From contig NZ_CP045740.1 of assembly GCF_009650765.1 (NCBI RefSeq), positions 806,001 through 870,000 of the forward strand: 64,000 nucleotides of DNA. The letters are read 5' to 3'. The DNA is from Streptomyces sp. SUK 48 (GTDB lineage: Bacteria; Actinomycetota; Actinomycetes; Streptomycetales; Streptomycetaceae). Below are positions 52,367 through 61,349 of the stretch, one piece after another. Positions within the stretch are counted from its first letter, which is position 1; each line of letters begins with the position of its first letter. The translations under genes and the position numbers were made by a program. The notes below the pieces were generated by a model, which did no database searches, was not told the DNA's origin, and saw only the letters and a list, made by a program, of their open reading frames with translations.

Positions 52367-54097
52367 TCAGGCGAAACCGTGACGCTCGCGCAGGGTCCGC
52401 AGACCTTCCAAGGTCACGCCGCCCTCCACCAGGAGTTCGACGGACGTCGCGAGTGACGCCGAGAAGGCCTCGGCCAACGGGGCCGACCAGGCCTCAACTT
52501 CGTACTGCAGCAGCACCGACGTCGACTGCGGCCCGACGACGATGCCGATGGACACTCCGGGGCGCAGCGCCGGCATGAGTTCGGCGTCGGCCTCAGCAAC
52601 CTGCACATCGGTCAGTTGGAGAGCCGGTTGGCCGGAGACCTCCTGGACGTCCAGGTAAAGCCACGGGCGCCAGAGCTGGACGGTGTCGCGGCCTGGCTGT
52701 AGGTGGTCGACCAGGAGGGGCAGCGGAAGGGCGTGAGAGATACCGCCCAGCACCGTCGCCCGTGCAGCGCGCAGCACCTCGGACATCGCGAGTTCCGAGT
52801 TGATCCGGAACCGGAAGATCGACAGGGTGGAGAACCAGGCCACCTCGCGCTCCCAGCCCTCGGGCCGGACGGAAGTGGGGCCGACGACTCCCACGACGCT
52901 GCTGCCGTTGTTCGCCAGCACGCTCAGCGCGAGGGCACTGAGGAAGCCGCTGTACAGGCCGCAACCGTTCTCCGCACACCACTGTCGCAGCCGCTGGACG
53001 AGTTCGGCGCTGATCGTCGTGACAGCCTGCGCGGCGCCGGTCGGGCGGCTCGTGGGCTCGTGCATGCCCGCCAGCCGAACCTCCGGAAGCGCCTCCAACG
53101 GGTCGAGATTGCTGCGCCAGTAGTCGAGATTGGCAGCCAACCGCTCATGGTTCAGACGGTGCTCGATCTCGCCCCAGGCCCGGCCGCGCGCATCAGGCCA
53201 CCCCAGGTCGGGTTCCGCGCCGGTCTGCCGAGCGGTGTACGCGGTCGACAGGTCGCTGAGCAGGAGCTTGAAGGATTCGCCGTCGGCGACCAGATGCTCG
53301 GTGGTGACGACCAGTCGCGCGGTGGTCTCGCCACGCTGGAACAGGGTCACCCGCAGTTTGACGTCCCGGGCCAGGTCAAAGAGCCGGGTCGCCTCCGCCT
53401 CGGTGAGCCCGTCGAGTTCCTGCGGGCTGTGGCTGTAGGCGGGGACGATGCTAAACAGGTCGTCCAGGTACAGCTCGGCTGGGTCGACGAAGCTCGCGTG
53501 ATGTCGCTCCTCGTCTGACAGGAACAGCGTGCGCAGGGACGCGTGCCGGTGCACCAGATCGAGACAGGCCAGTCGAAGGGCCGTGGTGTCGACCGGCCCC
53601 GACAGGTCAAACACCGCGGAGATGTTGTGCGGGATGCGGTCGCCGGAGGAGACGTCCCGCACGCGACGTCGCTTCTGGCTGTACGTCAGGGGAATGGCCT
53701 GCCCGGGCAGGCCCAGCACGGTGGCCTGCACAGCCGGGACCTTCGTGCGGTGCTCATCGGTCGCGGCCAGCTGCTCCATGGCCGGCTCCTGCGCGGACGG
53801 GGCCTGCGCCTGGCCGGATGGCGTGGCGGCTCGGCTGCGCAGTCGCGCGATGAGGTCCTTGAGCACGGGTGCCTCGAAGACGTCGTTCAAGGACACCTCG
53901 ATGCCGTCCAGGCGCTTGAGGACCAGTGCGGTGAAGCGGGCAGCCAGAAGCGAGTTGCCGCCGAGCGCGAAGAAGTTGTCGGTGGGCGTGGTTGCGGTGC
54001 CCAGGAGTTCCTCAGCCCCGAGCAGCACGGTCGCTTCGACCTCTGCGGCACCCAAAGCGCTCGCCATGGTGGTGTCAGTGCTGGTGGTATTCGTCAT
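52367..54097 (-). CDS. NRPS, PCP-C didomain
   Basis: Protein of 576 residues without an adenylation domain. The carrier domain has Ser49 in FFALGGNSLLAARF. The condensation domain (about 130-570) starts with IPLTYSQKRRRV and its active motif reads EHLVADG (267-273): the first His of HHxxxDG is Glu while the second, catalytic, His is kept. The carrier needs loading in trans, for which the Ser-like A domain of the TE-A protein is the obvious candidate. A 22-bp gap follows the MFS gene. Confidence 0.88.
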   Translation of the reverse strand: MTNTTSTDTTMASALGAAEVEATVLLGAEELLGTATTPTDNFFALGGNSLLAARFTALVLKRLDGIEVSLNDVFEAPVLKDLIARLRSRAATPSGQAQAPSAQEPAMEQLAATDEHRTKVPAVQATVLGLPGQAIPLTYSQKRRRVRDVSSGDRIPHNISAVFDLSGPVDTTALRLACLDLVHRHASLRTLFLSDEERHHASFVDPAELYLDDLFSIVPAYSHSPQELDGLTEAEATRLFDLARDVKLRVTLFQRGETTARLVVTTEHLVADGESFKLLLSDLSTAYTARQTGAEPDLGWPDARGRAWGEIEHRLNHERLAANLDYWRSNLDPLEALPEVRLAGMHEPTSRPTGAAQAVTTISAELVQRLRQWCAENGCGLYSGFLSALALSVLANNGSSVVGVVGPTSVRPEGWEREVAWFSTLSIFRFRINSELAMSEVLRAARATVLGGISHALPLPLLVDHLQPGRDTVQLWRPWLYLDVQEVSGQPALQLTDVQVAEADAELMPALRPGVSIGIVVGPQSTSVLLQYEVEAWSAPLAEAFSASLATSVELLVEGGVTLEGLRTLRERHGFA

Positions 54098-54119
54098 CGT
54101 CGTCTCTCTTCAGTCCTGG

Positions 54120-55364
54120 TCAGTCAGGCCACACGGCGTCACGCAGACTGCGCTGGGCCGTGACCAGCGACAGCGGTATCGCCAGGAGGGCGCAGACGAC
54201 CAGGATCGAGGTCTGTGGGGAGAAGTGGTCCAGCAGCTTGCCCGCGATCAGGCTGCCGAGCGGTGCGCCGACGGTGAACGCCATGAATGTCCCGGCGATC
54301 ACGCGCCCGCGGACCTCGTCGGGCGCCTGACGAAACACCAGGATGTCAACCATCACCAGCAGCGCAGGCCCGCCGGCGGCGAACGTGAACATCAGGGCGA
54401 AGATCCAGATCGGGCCGAGCGGTACGGTGAGCGCGGCCATCAAGGGCAGACAGAGCCAGCACACGGCGAGCAGAAGCTTGCCGGGCTGCATCCAACGGTG
54501 CAGTCGGCCGGTGACCGTGGCACCGGCGATCCCGCCAAGGGCCTCACCGGCGAGCGCGAAGCCCGTGGCTGCGCTGGAGAAGTGCTGCTGCTTCAGCATG
54601 ACCACCACGATCAGCACCACGGCGGCGCCAGCGAGATTGACCATCGCCGCGGCGGCGGTGATCCATCGCAGCGCACGGTTGCGCCACAGGATGCGCAGTC
54701 CTTCCAACGCGCCGCCCTTGGTCCTGCCCTTCGCGTCGCCGTTGGGACGTCCGTCGAATGGCACCAGGCAGGCGGTACAGAGCGAAACCAGGAAGCCGCC
54801 CATGGAGGCCAGGAACGGGGCGATGCGCGCGACGGCGAACAGGGACCCGGCCACCATGGGGCCGAGCATCCCGGCGGCGTTGACTCGTACCTCATCCTGA
54901 CTGAGGGCTTGGGTCAGTTGGGAACGCGGCACGATCGTGCGCAGGATCAGGGCGCGGGCCGGACCGCCCAGCGCCTGGGCACAACCGATGGCGACTGCGG
55001 TGGCGAGCAGTTGCACCCAGGTAAGAACATTCAGCCACAGGGCCGCGGCGACGCCCGCAAGCGCGACAAGCCGAACGAGTTCGGCGGCGATCAGTAGCCC
55101 GCGCCGGTTCATGCGGTCGGCCAACGCCCCTGCCGGAATGCCAAGGACAATCTGGGTACCGGCCTGGATCGCGCCGAACAGCGCTGCCCGGCTTGCTGAG
55201 CCGGACGTGGAGAGGATCAGCAAGGGGAAGGCCAGGTTGGTGATTCCGATTCCGGTTCCGCCGGCCGTCGCCCCGATCCAGTAGGTCTGGAACCTCAGGT
55301 TGCGGCGCAGGGGCAGTTCGGGGGTCTCCTGGGGGGCCGACTCTGCGGTGAGGTCAGTGACCAT
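54120..55364 (-). CDS. MFS transporter, probable product exporter
   Basis: Membrane transporter of 414 residues with about twelve hydrophobic segments. The intracellular loop GIPAGALADRMNRRGLLIA matches the MFS loop 2-3 motif, and the whole resembles the EntS/MFS_3 group exporting siderophores and drugs. Its ATG lies inside the 3' end of the upstream gene (11-base overlap). Location between tailoring and NRPS genes suggests export of the product. Confidence 0.9.
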   Translation of the reverse strand: MVTDLTAESAPQETPELPLRRNLRFQTYWIGATAGGTGIGITNLAFPLLILSTSGSASRAALFGAIQAGTQIVLGIPAGALADRMNRRGLLIAAELVRLVALAGVAAALWLNVLTWVQLLATAVAIGCAQALGGPARALILRTIVPRSQLTQALSQDEVRVNAAGMLGPMVAGSLFAVARIAPFLASMGGFLVSLCTACLVPFDGRPNGDAKGRTKGGALEGLRILWRNRALRWITAAAAMVNLAGAAVVLIVVVMLKQQHFSSAATGFALAGEALGGIAGATVTGRLHRWMQPGKLLLAVCWLCLPLMAALTVPLGPIWIFALMFTFAAGGPALLVMVDILVFRQAPDEVRGRVIAGTFMAFTVGAPLGSLIAGKLLDHFSPQTSILVVCALLAIPLSLVTAQRSLRDAVWPD

Positions 55365-56019
55365 GGGAGATTTCCTCGATGTGGGAGGCCAGCGCGGTCA
55401 TGTGCGGGTGAGCGATTGGGGCGATCCGCTCTGGGGCTGCGCGGGGCGGCGGCTCGTATAGGCACCAGACCATCGTCGGCCGGAAGACGTCGTGGACCAT
55501 CAGGTTCGAGGCCCGGGTGACGACGTCCAACGAGCCGACGCACGCGTCGACCGTCCCCCGGCTCGCACACTCCACTGCAATGGGTTTGGCGTTGACGTAC
55601 ACGACTTCGGCCTGAGGCGTGTATTTGCGCGCGAAAACGGCCGTGGCGGGGTGGATCGCTATCCTGCGGACGGCATCCAGTGTCTCTGCGCGCTGCGGGT
55701 TGGTGGCGATGCACATGGCCTTCGTGTTCTGCTCCCAGACCGCCGCGAGAGTCATGCGGCCGTAGGCCCGGAAATGCAGGTCAACCCAGCTGTCGGTGAT
55801 GTCGCTCGCGCTGCGTTCGATGAAGCCCGCGGCGACGAGCGCGTAGGTCTGGTGCTGTTCCCCGTAGGCGACGGCTTCGGCGAACGAGTCAGTCAGCACG
55901 ATGTCGTCAAACAGACGGCTGGCCTCGGCGTGTGCGTCCGTGCCGACCGGCCCGAGGGTCGCGACCCGCGCTCTCGCGAGCTCGAGGCGGTCGGTGGTGG
56001 TCTCGGACAGAAGACGCAT
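55354..56019 (-). CDS. prephenate dehydratase/BacA-like protein
   Basis: Protein of 221 residues from ATG 56019. It begins VATLGPVGTDAHAEASRLF, which matches the LGPxGT opening of prephenate dehydratases and of BacA-type prephenate decarboxylases, and ends with GTVDACVGSLDVV and FRPTMVWCLYEP, the same layout as the BacA C-terminus. There is no ACT domain. In bacilysin-like pathways such a protein makes a cyclohexadienyl pyruvate from prephenate. That reaction is possible here, but the active-site residues were not confirmed. Confidence 0.6.
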   Translation of the reverse strand: MRLLSETTTDRLELARARVATLGPVGTDAHAEASRLFDDIVLTDSFAEAVAYGEQHQTYALVAAGFIERSASDITDSWVDLHFRAYGRMTLAAVWEQNTKAMCIATNPQRAETLDAVRRIAIHPATAVFARKYTPQAEVVYVNAKPIAVECASRGTVDACVGSLDVVTRASNLMVHDVFRPTMVWCLYEPPPRAAPERIAPIAHPHMTALASHIEEISHGH

Positions 56020-56696
56020 CACGACAGGTCCCCCGTCTCTTGGGCCAAAGCCGGGAGGACGTCCCGGATCGTGAAGGTGTCCTCGATCATATAGAGCTGA
56101 CGGGCCGCCACCTTGCGACCGGAGACTGCCTGTACGGCACGCTCGGCGGCCAGAGATCGGACCTGCCGACGGCAGTACGCGTCGATGTCGAGCGTCATGA
56201 AGCCGTGCGAACGAGCTGGCCCGACGGAGTAGTCGGTCCACAGCAGCATCGGGTAGTCCTGCTCCGCCGGCAGCTGCGGGGTGGTCGAGGGATCCTCGGC
56301 CTCGGCCCGGAAGTCCAGGTCATGGTCGGCGAACGCCAGGGTGAGTGGATCGGCGTCCAGCCGCTTGGGAGTGAGGAGCTTGTTGAAGCCCATGAGGTAG
56401 CCCCGCACGAGCGAGTATTCGTGGTCGACGTAGGTCACGACGGGGAACAGGAAATCCCGTCCGCCAAGGCTCACCGGGACCTTGAACAGTGTCTCAACGA
56501 AACTGATGGAGTGTTCGGCCGACACCGTGGAGGTGACGATCGAGGTTGTCACCAGGAAGCGGCGTACGGACAGTTGCTCGAGCAGGAGCTCCGGCAGACC
56601 GGGCTGGGCCAGATGTCGGAAGTCGACTGGGCTCGGCTCGTCGAAGACGGCAGTCGTCGCCGTACAGAGGAAGTCGTTGGGAAGGTTGATGGGCAC
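56019..56696 (-). CDS. acetoacetate decarboxylase-fold protein
   Basis: Protein of 225 residues from GTG 56696, with GGAG 9 bases upstream. The blocks SFVETLFKVPVSLGG and FPVVTYVDHEYSLVRGYLMG with FNKLL correspond to the ADC family pattern (Y-V-D...RG-x2-YGxPKKLG). Of the family Lys pair only one remains (NK in place of KK), so the Schiff-base lysine may be missing and the activity may differ. Stop and next start share one base (TGATG). A role in building-block synthesis is inferred from its position. Confidence 0.6.
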   Translation of the reverse strand: MPINLPNDFLCTATTAVFDEPSPVDFRHLAQPGLPELLLEQLSVRRFLVTTSIVTSTVSAEHSISFVETLFKVPVSLGGRDFLFPVVTYVDHEYSLVRGYLMGFNKLLTPKRLDADPLTLAFADHDLDFRAEAEDPSTTPQLPAEQDYPMLLWTDYSVGPARSHGFMTLDIDAYCRRQVRSLAAERAVQAVSGRKVAARQLYMIEDTFTIRDVLPALAQETGDLS

Positions 56697-56709
56697 AGTG
56701 CTTACTCCG

Positions 56710-57522
56710 TTAGCAGCGCGAGGTCGGGCGAGCCGCCATGGACGACTCTTCGAACGGCAGCCCCTGGTTCTCCAGGAAGGCCCGTTCGCGGACGGCGAGG
56801 AAAACCGTTTCACCTGCGTCACCGGCGGCGTGCCGCTGCAGGAACTCCCTTGATGAGGGGAGCAGGTCGATGTCGTGCCGGCCCGCCAGGGCGGTGAGGA
56901 TGCTGACGCAGTCGCCGCGGAGGGTCGCGGCTTCGGCTGGGTCGAGAGGAACTCGCGGATCCGACGGTACGGCCGGCAGTTCGCCGGACACGTCACGCGA
57001 GACGGCGTCGTCGCCCAGCAACTCGCTGATCAGCACGCGCAGTGACGCGAGGGCCTTGCCGAGATTCTCCTCCGGCTTGGTCCAACCAGCCTTAGCCAGG
57101 TAGTACGTTACGGGCTGCACCAGCCAGGGGAGCGCGTCCTGCGCGATCGGAGCCGTCAACCGGTCCAGTTCGTCCTGCAGACGAAGGGGGTCGCACAGGA
57201 ACGGCCGAGGGGACATGCTGGTCACGTAGGCCGCGTTGCGGACCCGGAGGAAGTTGTCGGCGAGCGTGATTGCCGCAGTGCAGGTGAGTTCGAACTCGTC
57301 CGCGAGGGTTCTGAGTACCGGGCCGATCCGGTCCCGGGCGATCCCGACGTCGGAGACGCTCCGGATGACGGGGATCAGATCCAGGTCAGAGAGCACGCGG
57401 CCGCCTTGGGCTCGGTAGTCACCGCGCGCCATGGACCCCGACAGTGCGACCGAAACGTCGGTCACCCCAGCGAGTTCGGCATCGAGCCGGCTCCTGAGCC
57501 GCTGCATCTCGGTGATCCTCAT
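56710..57522 (-). CDS. nucleotidyltransferase-domain protein
   Basis: Protein of 270 residues. The polymerase-beta-type active site is ALSGSMARGDYRA, then VLSDLDLIPV (G-S followed by D-x-D), around residues 25-47. The rest is helical with an ITLADNFLRVRN region and a C-terminal HEPN-like helical bundle. ATG 57522 overlaps the stop of the upstream gene (ATGA). Such proteins adenylylate small molecules or proteins; self-resistance by adenylylation of the product is one possibility. Confidence 0.75.
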   Translation of the reverse strand: MRITEMQRLRSRLDAELAGVTDVSVALSGSMARGDYRAQGGRVLSDLDLIPVIRSVSDVGIARDRIGPVLRTLADEFELTCTAAITLADNFLRVRNAAYVTSMSPRPFLCDPLRLQDELDRLTAPIAQDALPWLVQPVTYYLAKAGWTKPEENLGKALASLRVLISELLGDDAVSRDVSGELPAVPSDPRVPLDPAEAATLRGDCVSILTALAGRHDIDLLPSSREFLQRHAAGDAGETVFLAVRERAFLENQGLPFEESSMAARPTSRC

Positions 57523-58370
57523 GCGCTCGCCCCGCCCGCAACCGCGGTGTAGTCGGCATCTCCGCCGAAGGTAGCTACCGCCGTACGGAAGGACTGGTGA
57601 ACGAGGTCGAGCAGAGCATGCGGCGTGCCCACCATGTCGCGGGCGTAGCCGAGGTCCTTGACCATGTGCCGGACCGCGAAGTCGGGATCGTCGAAGTCCG
57701 CAGCGACCACGCGGCTCAGCTTGCTGGCGCAGACCAGAGCCATCCAGCCGTCGCTGCTGAGAATCTCCTGGGCGACATCGAAGTCCTTGCCCAGGCGGTC
57801 TTGCAGGGTCGGCACATATGCCGCAACTGAGTGCAGCAGCGAGGCACCCCAAGCGTTGTAAACAAGCTTGAAGCACGTCGGGTTGCCCGGCAGGTGAAAG
57901 TCGTAACGCTTACTGACGAAGCAGTCCAGGACACGTCGGACCCGGGGATCAGGGGCGCTCTCGTAGACGAACGCCGAGAGCGTGCCGCTCGTCGCCCCGG
58001 GGCGGCTGCCGGTGACCGGGGACTCAACACTGATGCCCCCCGCTGCAGAGACGGCCCCGTGCCAGTCACGGGCCCAACCCAGGCTGAGCGTGGACATCTC
58101 GATGCAGCCGGCGCCCCGCTCGGCCACGGCCTGCCCAACCCGCCGGTCCAGCCAGAACTCACGGCTGCGCTCGTCGGTCTCAAAGCATCCAATGATGACG
58201 TCGGGGGGCGTTGACACCATGGCGTCCAGCGTGGTGAGTTCCACTCCTTCACACGGTGGCTCCGACAGGTGCCGGCTCAGCAGGGCGACTGATATGTCAT
58301 CCTGGCGAGCCAAATGCGGGATAACCCCGCGTGTCATTACCCCATAACCTGACACAACCACACGTATCAC
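57519..58370 (-). CDS. beta-hydroxyacid dehydrogenase/imine reductase-like NAD(P)-binding protein
   Basis: Protein of 283 residues related to 3-hydroxyisobutyrate dehydrogenases. The Rossmann loop is VVVSGYGVMTRGVIPHLA (less canonical than GxGxMG), the substrate loop is ESPVTGSRPGATSGTLSAF, and FKLVYNAWGASLLHSVAA carries the catalytic-type Lys. VKDLGYARDM is the C-terminal family segment. It may reduce a keto or imino intermediate of the amino acid made with the neighbouring aminotransferase. ATGA overlaps on both sides. Confidence 0.78.
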   Translation of the reverse strand: MIRVVVSGYGVMTRGVIPHLARQDDISVALLSRHLSEPPCEGVELTTLDAMVSTPPDVIIGCFETDERSREFWLDRRVGQAVAERGAGCIEMSTLSLGWARDWHGAVSAAGGISVESPVTGSRPGATSGTLSAFVYESAPDPRVRRVLDCFVSKRYDFHLPGNPTCFKLVYNAWGASLLHSVAAYVPTLQDRLGKDFDVAQEILSSDGWMALVCASKLSRVVAADFDDPDFAVRHMVKDLGYARDMVGTPHALLDLVHQSFRTAVATFGGDADYTAVAGGASA

Positions 58371-59545
58371 GCGTTCCCCCTTGTACTCCTGATCGTTGGC
58401 CCTGTGGCGGACGACAGCTGCCGCTGCTCCGTCGCCACTGCCTCTGCCATGGCGTCAAGCGCCCGCTCCAGCCGTGCCTCCGGAAGGGCGAAGTTCAGCC
58501 GGACGTATCCCGGTGAGCCGAACTCCTCACCATCGCAGAGCGCCACCCCGGCGTGCTCGTGGAAGAGCCGGGCCGGATCGGCGACCCCGAGGCGGGTGCA
58601 GTCCAGCCAGGCGAGATATGTGGACTCCGCTGGACGGCAGGAAATGCCCGGCATCTCGCTGTTCACTCGCCGCACGACCGACTCGCTGTTGCGCCGAAGA
58701 CGCTCCAGAGTCGCCGACAGCCATTCCTGCGACTCCGGCTCCTCGTAGGCGGCCCGCAGAGCCGCGACGCCCAGCCGGGACACCGACCGGACGTAGTGGC
58801 TGGCCACGCCTTGCCACGTCTCGGCGTCGTGCGCGGCAGAGAAGAGGAGTTGGGCGCACTTGAGCCCTGAGATGTTCCAGGTCTTGGAGGCGGACGTGGC
58901 GGTGATCGTGTGCCCTGCGGTCCGCGCGTCCAGAGCGGCATACGGCAGATGGGGCCGGCCGGAGAGGTTCAGCGGCGCGTGCACCTCATCGCTGAAGACC
59001 CGCGCCTGGTGGGCTTGGACCACATCTGCCAGGGCGGCCAGCTCCGCCCGGCGGTAGGACCGGCCGGTTGGATTGTGCGGATTGCAGAGCACGACCAGGC
59101 GTGCACCGGCGTGCAGGGCTCGTTCGATGCCACCGATGTCCATGGCCGGGCCGAACGGTCCCTCGCACATGGGCACCCGGATCACCGGGTGACCGAACAG
59201 CTCCGGGACCGTCAGGAACGGGCCGTAGGCCGGAGTTGGGACCACCACGGGACTGCCCGCAGGAACGAAGTGTCGCAGCACTGCCGCGAAACCGCTGACG
59301 ACATCGCTGACTAAGCCGACGGACGTCGGCTCGACGTCCCAGCCATACGAGCGCAGCAGCCATGCGGAGACCGAATTGCGGCCTTGAGCAATACTGATGG
59401 GGTCGTTGTAGCCGAGCGTACTCTCATTAGCTTCGCAGAGAATAGCCTCATGAATGGGGGCGGCTATATCATAGGCCATTTCAGCCACCCATGCCCCGAT
59501 TTTGCCGGGATATTTTGCGCTTAAGAGAGACCTCGTGCGGGTCAT
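58367..59545 (-). CDS. PLP-dependent aminotransferase, class I/II (PatB/MalY-like)
   Basis: Fold-type I enzyme of 392 residues and the first gene of the cluster. The PLP lysine is in TATSASKTWNISGLKCAQL, the cofactor Asp in RVFSDEVHAPL, and CNPHNPTGRSY is the Asn-binding loop. The pattern resembles the MalY/PatB branch (cystathionine lyase or aminotransferase). ATG 59545 is preferred, with GGAGGG directly upstream; TTG 59575 opens the frame but lacks a ribosome site. It probably makes a non-proteinogenic amino acid for the assembly line. Confidence 0.85.
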   Translation of the reverse strand: MTRTRSLLSAKYPGKIGAWVAEMAYDIAAPIHEAILCEANESTLGYNDPISIAQGRNSVSAWLLRSYGWDVEPTSVGLVSDVVSGFAAVLRHFVPAGSPVVVPTPAYGPFLTVPELFGHPVIRVPMCEGPFGPAMDIGGIERALHAGARLVVLCNPHNPTGRSYRRAELAALADVVQAHQARVFSDEVHAPLNLSGRPHLPYAALDARTAGHTITATSASKTWNISGLKCAQLLFSAAHDAETWQGVASHYVRSVSRLGVAALRAAYEEPESQEWLSATLERLRRNSESVVRRVNSEMPGISCRPAESTYLAWLDCTRLGVADPARLFHEHAGVALCDGEEFGSPGYVRLNFALPEARLERALDAMAEAVATEQRQLSSATGPTIRSTRGNA

Positions 59546-60220
59546 GCCCCTCCAGTTCCAGGCTCCCGCCACCAAGGGCGAAGAGATTTCTTACCTGAGA
59601 GGGGGCCAACAAGTGACAGTTCACCCGTGTCTACGTACAGCCCCCGTGTTACGTTCCCGCAACGAACGAAGATCATACTGACTCGTAGGGGGCTTTGTAA
59701 AACGCATATTTATTGACATGTTCTATTGCCGTTTGTCCGATATTTTCCTGCTTGTCATCTACGGCCCTCGCGTTTACTTCGGGAGTCACGGCCACCCTTA
59801 TCCCAACCTTTACGCCGACCATTCCTTCTAGATGTCATGCCTGTGATATTCCACGCGAAGCGGGCGAACGCCGCGCACCTGACGTCGGCTTGACGGGCTG
59901 TCACGGCCTTACTCGTGCTACTTTCAGCGGAAGCGTAAACGCGTCGCGCGATCGCCTGCCGTAAACTCCGCGAGTCCTCTTATGCGGCAAGGGAATCGTC
60001 AGCCGGCCACATTCGGACGTCAGGGTGAACCCAACAATCACTTTGCCTTGCAGGAGGAATGTCGCGCTGCGGCCGGCCTCTCCCTCAGAGGCGGCCGCCC
60101 GCGTTCCCGCTCCCTCGGCGGCCTGCGGCCCCCTTCGAACCTGCCAGGCTTAAGATCGCTAGGATTGCCTGCACGCCGTCCGTCCAGTTCCTGGGTGCAC
60201 AGAAAGGTCACTACTAGGCT
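59546..60220. other. divergent intergenic region
   Basis: About 675 bp between the NRPS cluster and galE, with the AT-rich centre (59620-59860) unlike the rest of the window. It holds the minus-strand promoter above; a TTGACA at 59714 on the plus strand has no good -10 at standard distance. No gene seen. Confidence 0.5.
59672..59701 (-). promoter_or_regulatory. sigma70/HrdB-like promoter of the biosynthetic operon
   Basis: On the minus strand TTTACA (59701-59696) and TATGAT (59677-59672) are separated by 18 bp, each one base from consensus. The site lies in an AT-rich island, 127 bp before the aminotransferase ATG, giving a leader of about 120 bases. Confidence 0.6.
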
Positions 60221-61225
60221 ATGAAGGTCCTGATCTCCGGCGGTGCCGGGTATATCGGAAGCACCGTCGCCTCGGCCTGTCTCGACGCCGGTATCACCCC
60301 GGTGATCCTTGACAGTCTGGTCACCGGTCGCCGCGAGTTCACTGCGGGGCGTACCTTCTACGAAGGCGACATCGCCGACAGTGAACTGGTGGACCGGATC
60401 TTCGTCGAGCACCCGGAAATCGAGGCGGTCGTGCACTGCGCCGCCCTGATCGTGGTGCCGGACTCTGTGGGTGACCCGATCGGCTACTACGAGGCCAACG
60501 TGGCCAAGAGCCTGATCTTCGTCCGCAGCCTGATCCGCAACGGCTGCGAGAAGATGATCTTCTCGTCATCCGGATCGATCTACCTGCCTGGCGAGGACTT
60601 CAGCGTGGACGAGGAGTCCAGCCTCGCCCCGCAGAGCCCGTACGCCCGCACCAAGGCCGTATGTGAAGGCATGTTCGCCGACATCGCCGCCACTCAGCCG
60701 ATCCGCATCCTGTCGCTGCGCTACTTCAACCCGATCGGCTCCGACCCCGAGCTGCGGACCGGCCTTCAGCTGCGTCGTCCCAGCCACGCCCTGGGCAAGC
60801 TGATCGAAGCACACGCCGAGGGAGTCGCCTTCTCCGTCACGGGGACCGACTGGCCCACCCGTGATGGCTCCGGCATCCGGGACTACATCCACGTGTGGGA
60901 CCTCGCCACCGCCCACATCGCCGCGCTGCGCAAGTTCGACGAGGGACTGGCAGGCGCCCGCTCGTCGGTCATCAACCTCGGCACCGGCACCGGCACCACC
61001 GTCTTCGAGCTGGCCGCCGCCTTCAACAGCGTGGTCGAGCCGCCCGTGCAAATCGTCGAGACCGACCCGCGCCCGGGCGACGTGGCCGGTGCGTACACGC
61101 GCAGCGACCGTGCCCAGCTGTTTCTCGGCTGGAAGCCCCAATACTCCATCGCCCAGGGCATTCGCGACTCCCTGAGCTGGGCTGATATCCGCGACGAGCG
61201 GCTCTGTACGACCGCCGAATCCTGA
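60221..61225 (+). CDS. galE: UDP-glucose 4-epimerase-like NAD-dependent epimerase
   Basis: Short-chain dehydrogenase-type epimerase of 334 residues. NAD loop ISGGAGYIGSTVAS, Ser in IFSSSGSIYLPG and Y-x3-K in SPYARTKAVCEG. LRYFNPIGSDPELRTG and RDYIHVWDLA are typical of GalE, which interconverts UDP-glucose and UDP-galactose. The active-site neighbourhood would also fit UDP-GlcNAc epimerases. It is divergent from the NRPS cluster and followed by an IS5-type element. Confidence 0.85.
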   Translation: MKVLISGGAGYIGSTVASACLDAGITPVILDSLVTGRREFTAGRTFYEGDIADSELVDRIFVEHPEIEAVVHCAALIVVPDSVGDPIGYYEANVAKSLIFVRSLIRNGCEKMIFSSSGSIYLPGEDFSVDEESSLAPQSPYARTKAVCEGMFADIAATQPIRILSLRYFNPIGSDPELRTGLQLRRPSHALGKLIEAHAEGVAFSVTGTDWPTRDGSGIRDYIHVWDLATAHIAALRKFDEGLAGARSSVINLGTGTGTTVFELAAAFNSVVEPPVQIVETDPRPGDVAGAYTRSDRAQLFLGWKPQYSIAQGIRDSLSWADIRDERLCTTAES

Positions 61226-61349
61226 ACATTCGGGCGGCGGACCTGGACGGGTCCGCCGCCCGAGTCCGCAGAGTAGAAGGGGAGCCTGGTGCGCTGGGCC
61301 CGCCATCTGACGGTGAGTCGACCGCACCCCGCTGCTGGCCATCGCCTTA

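Noticed and set aside
53529..55097. Plus-strand open frame of 522 codons
   Set aside because: Antisense to PCP-C and MFS genes; composition like other shadows.
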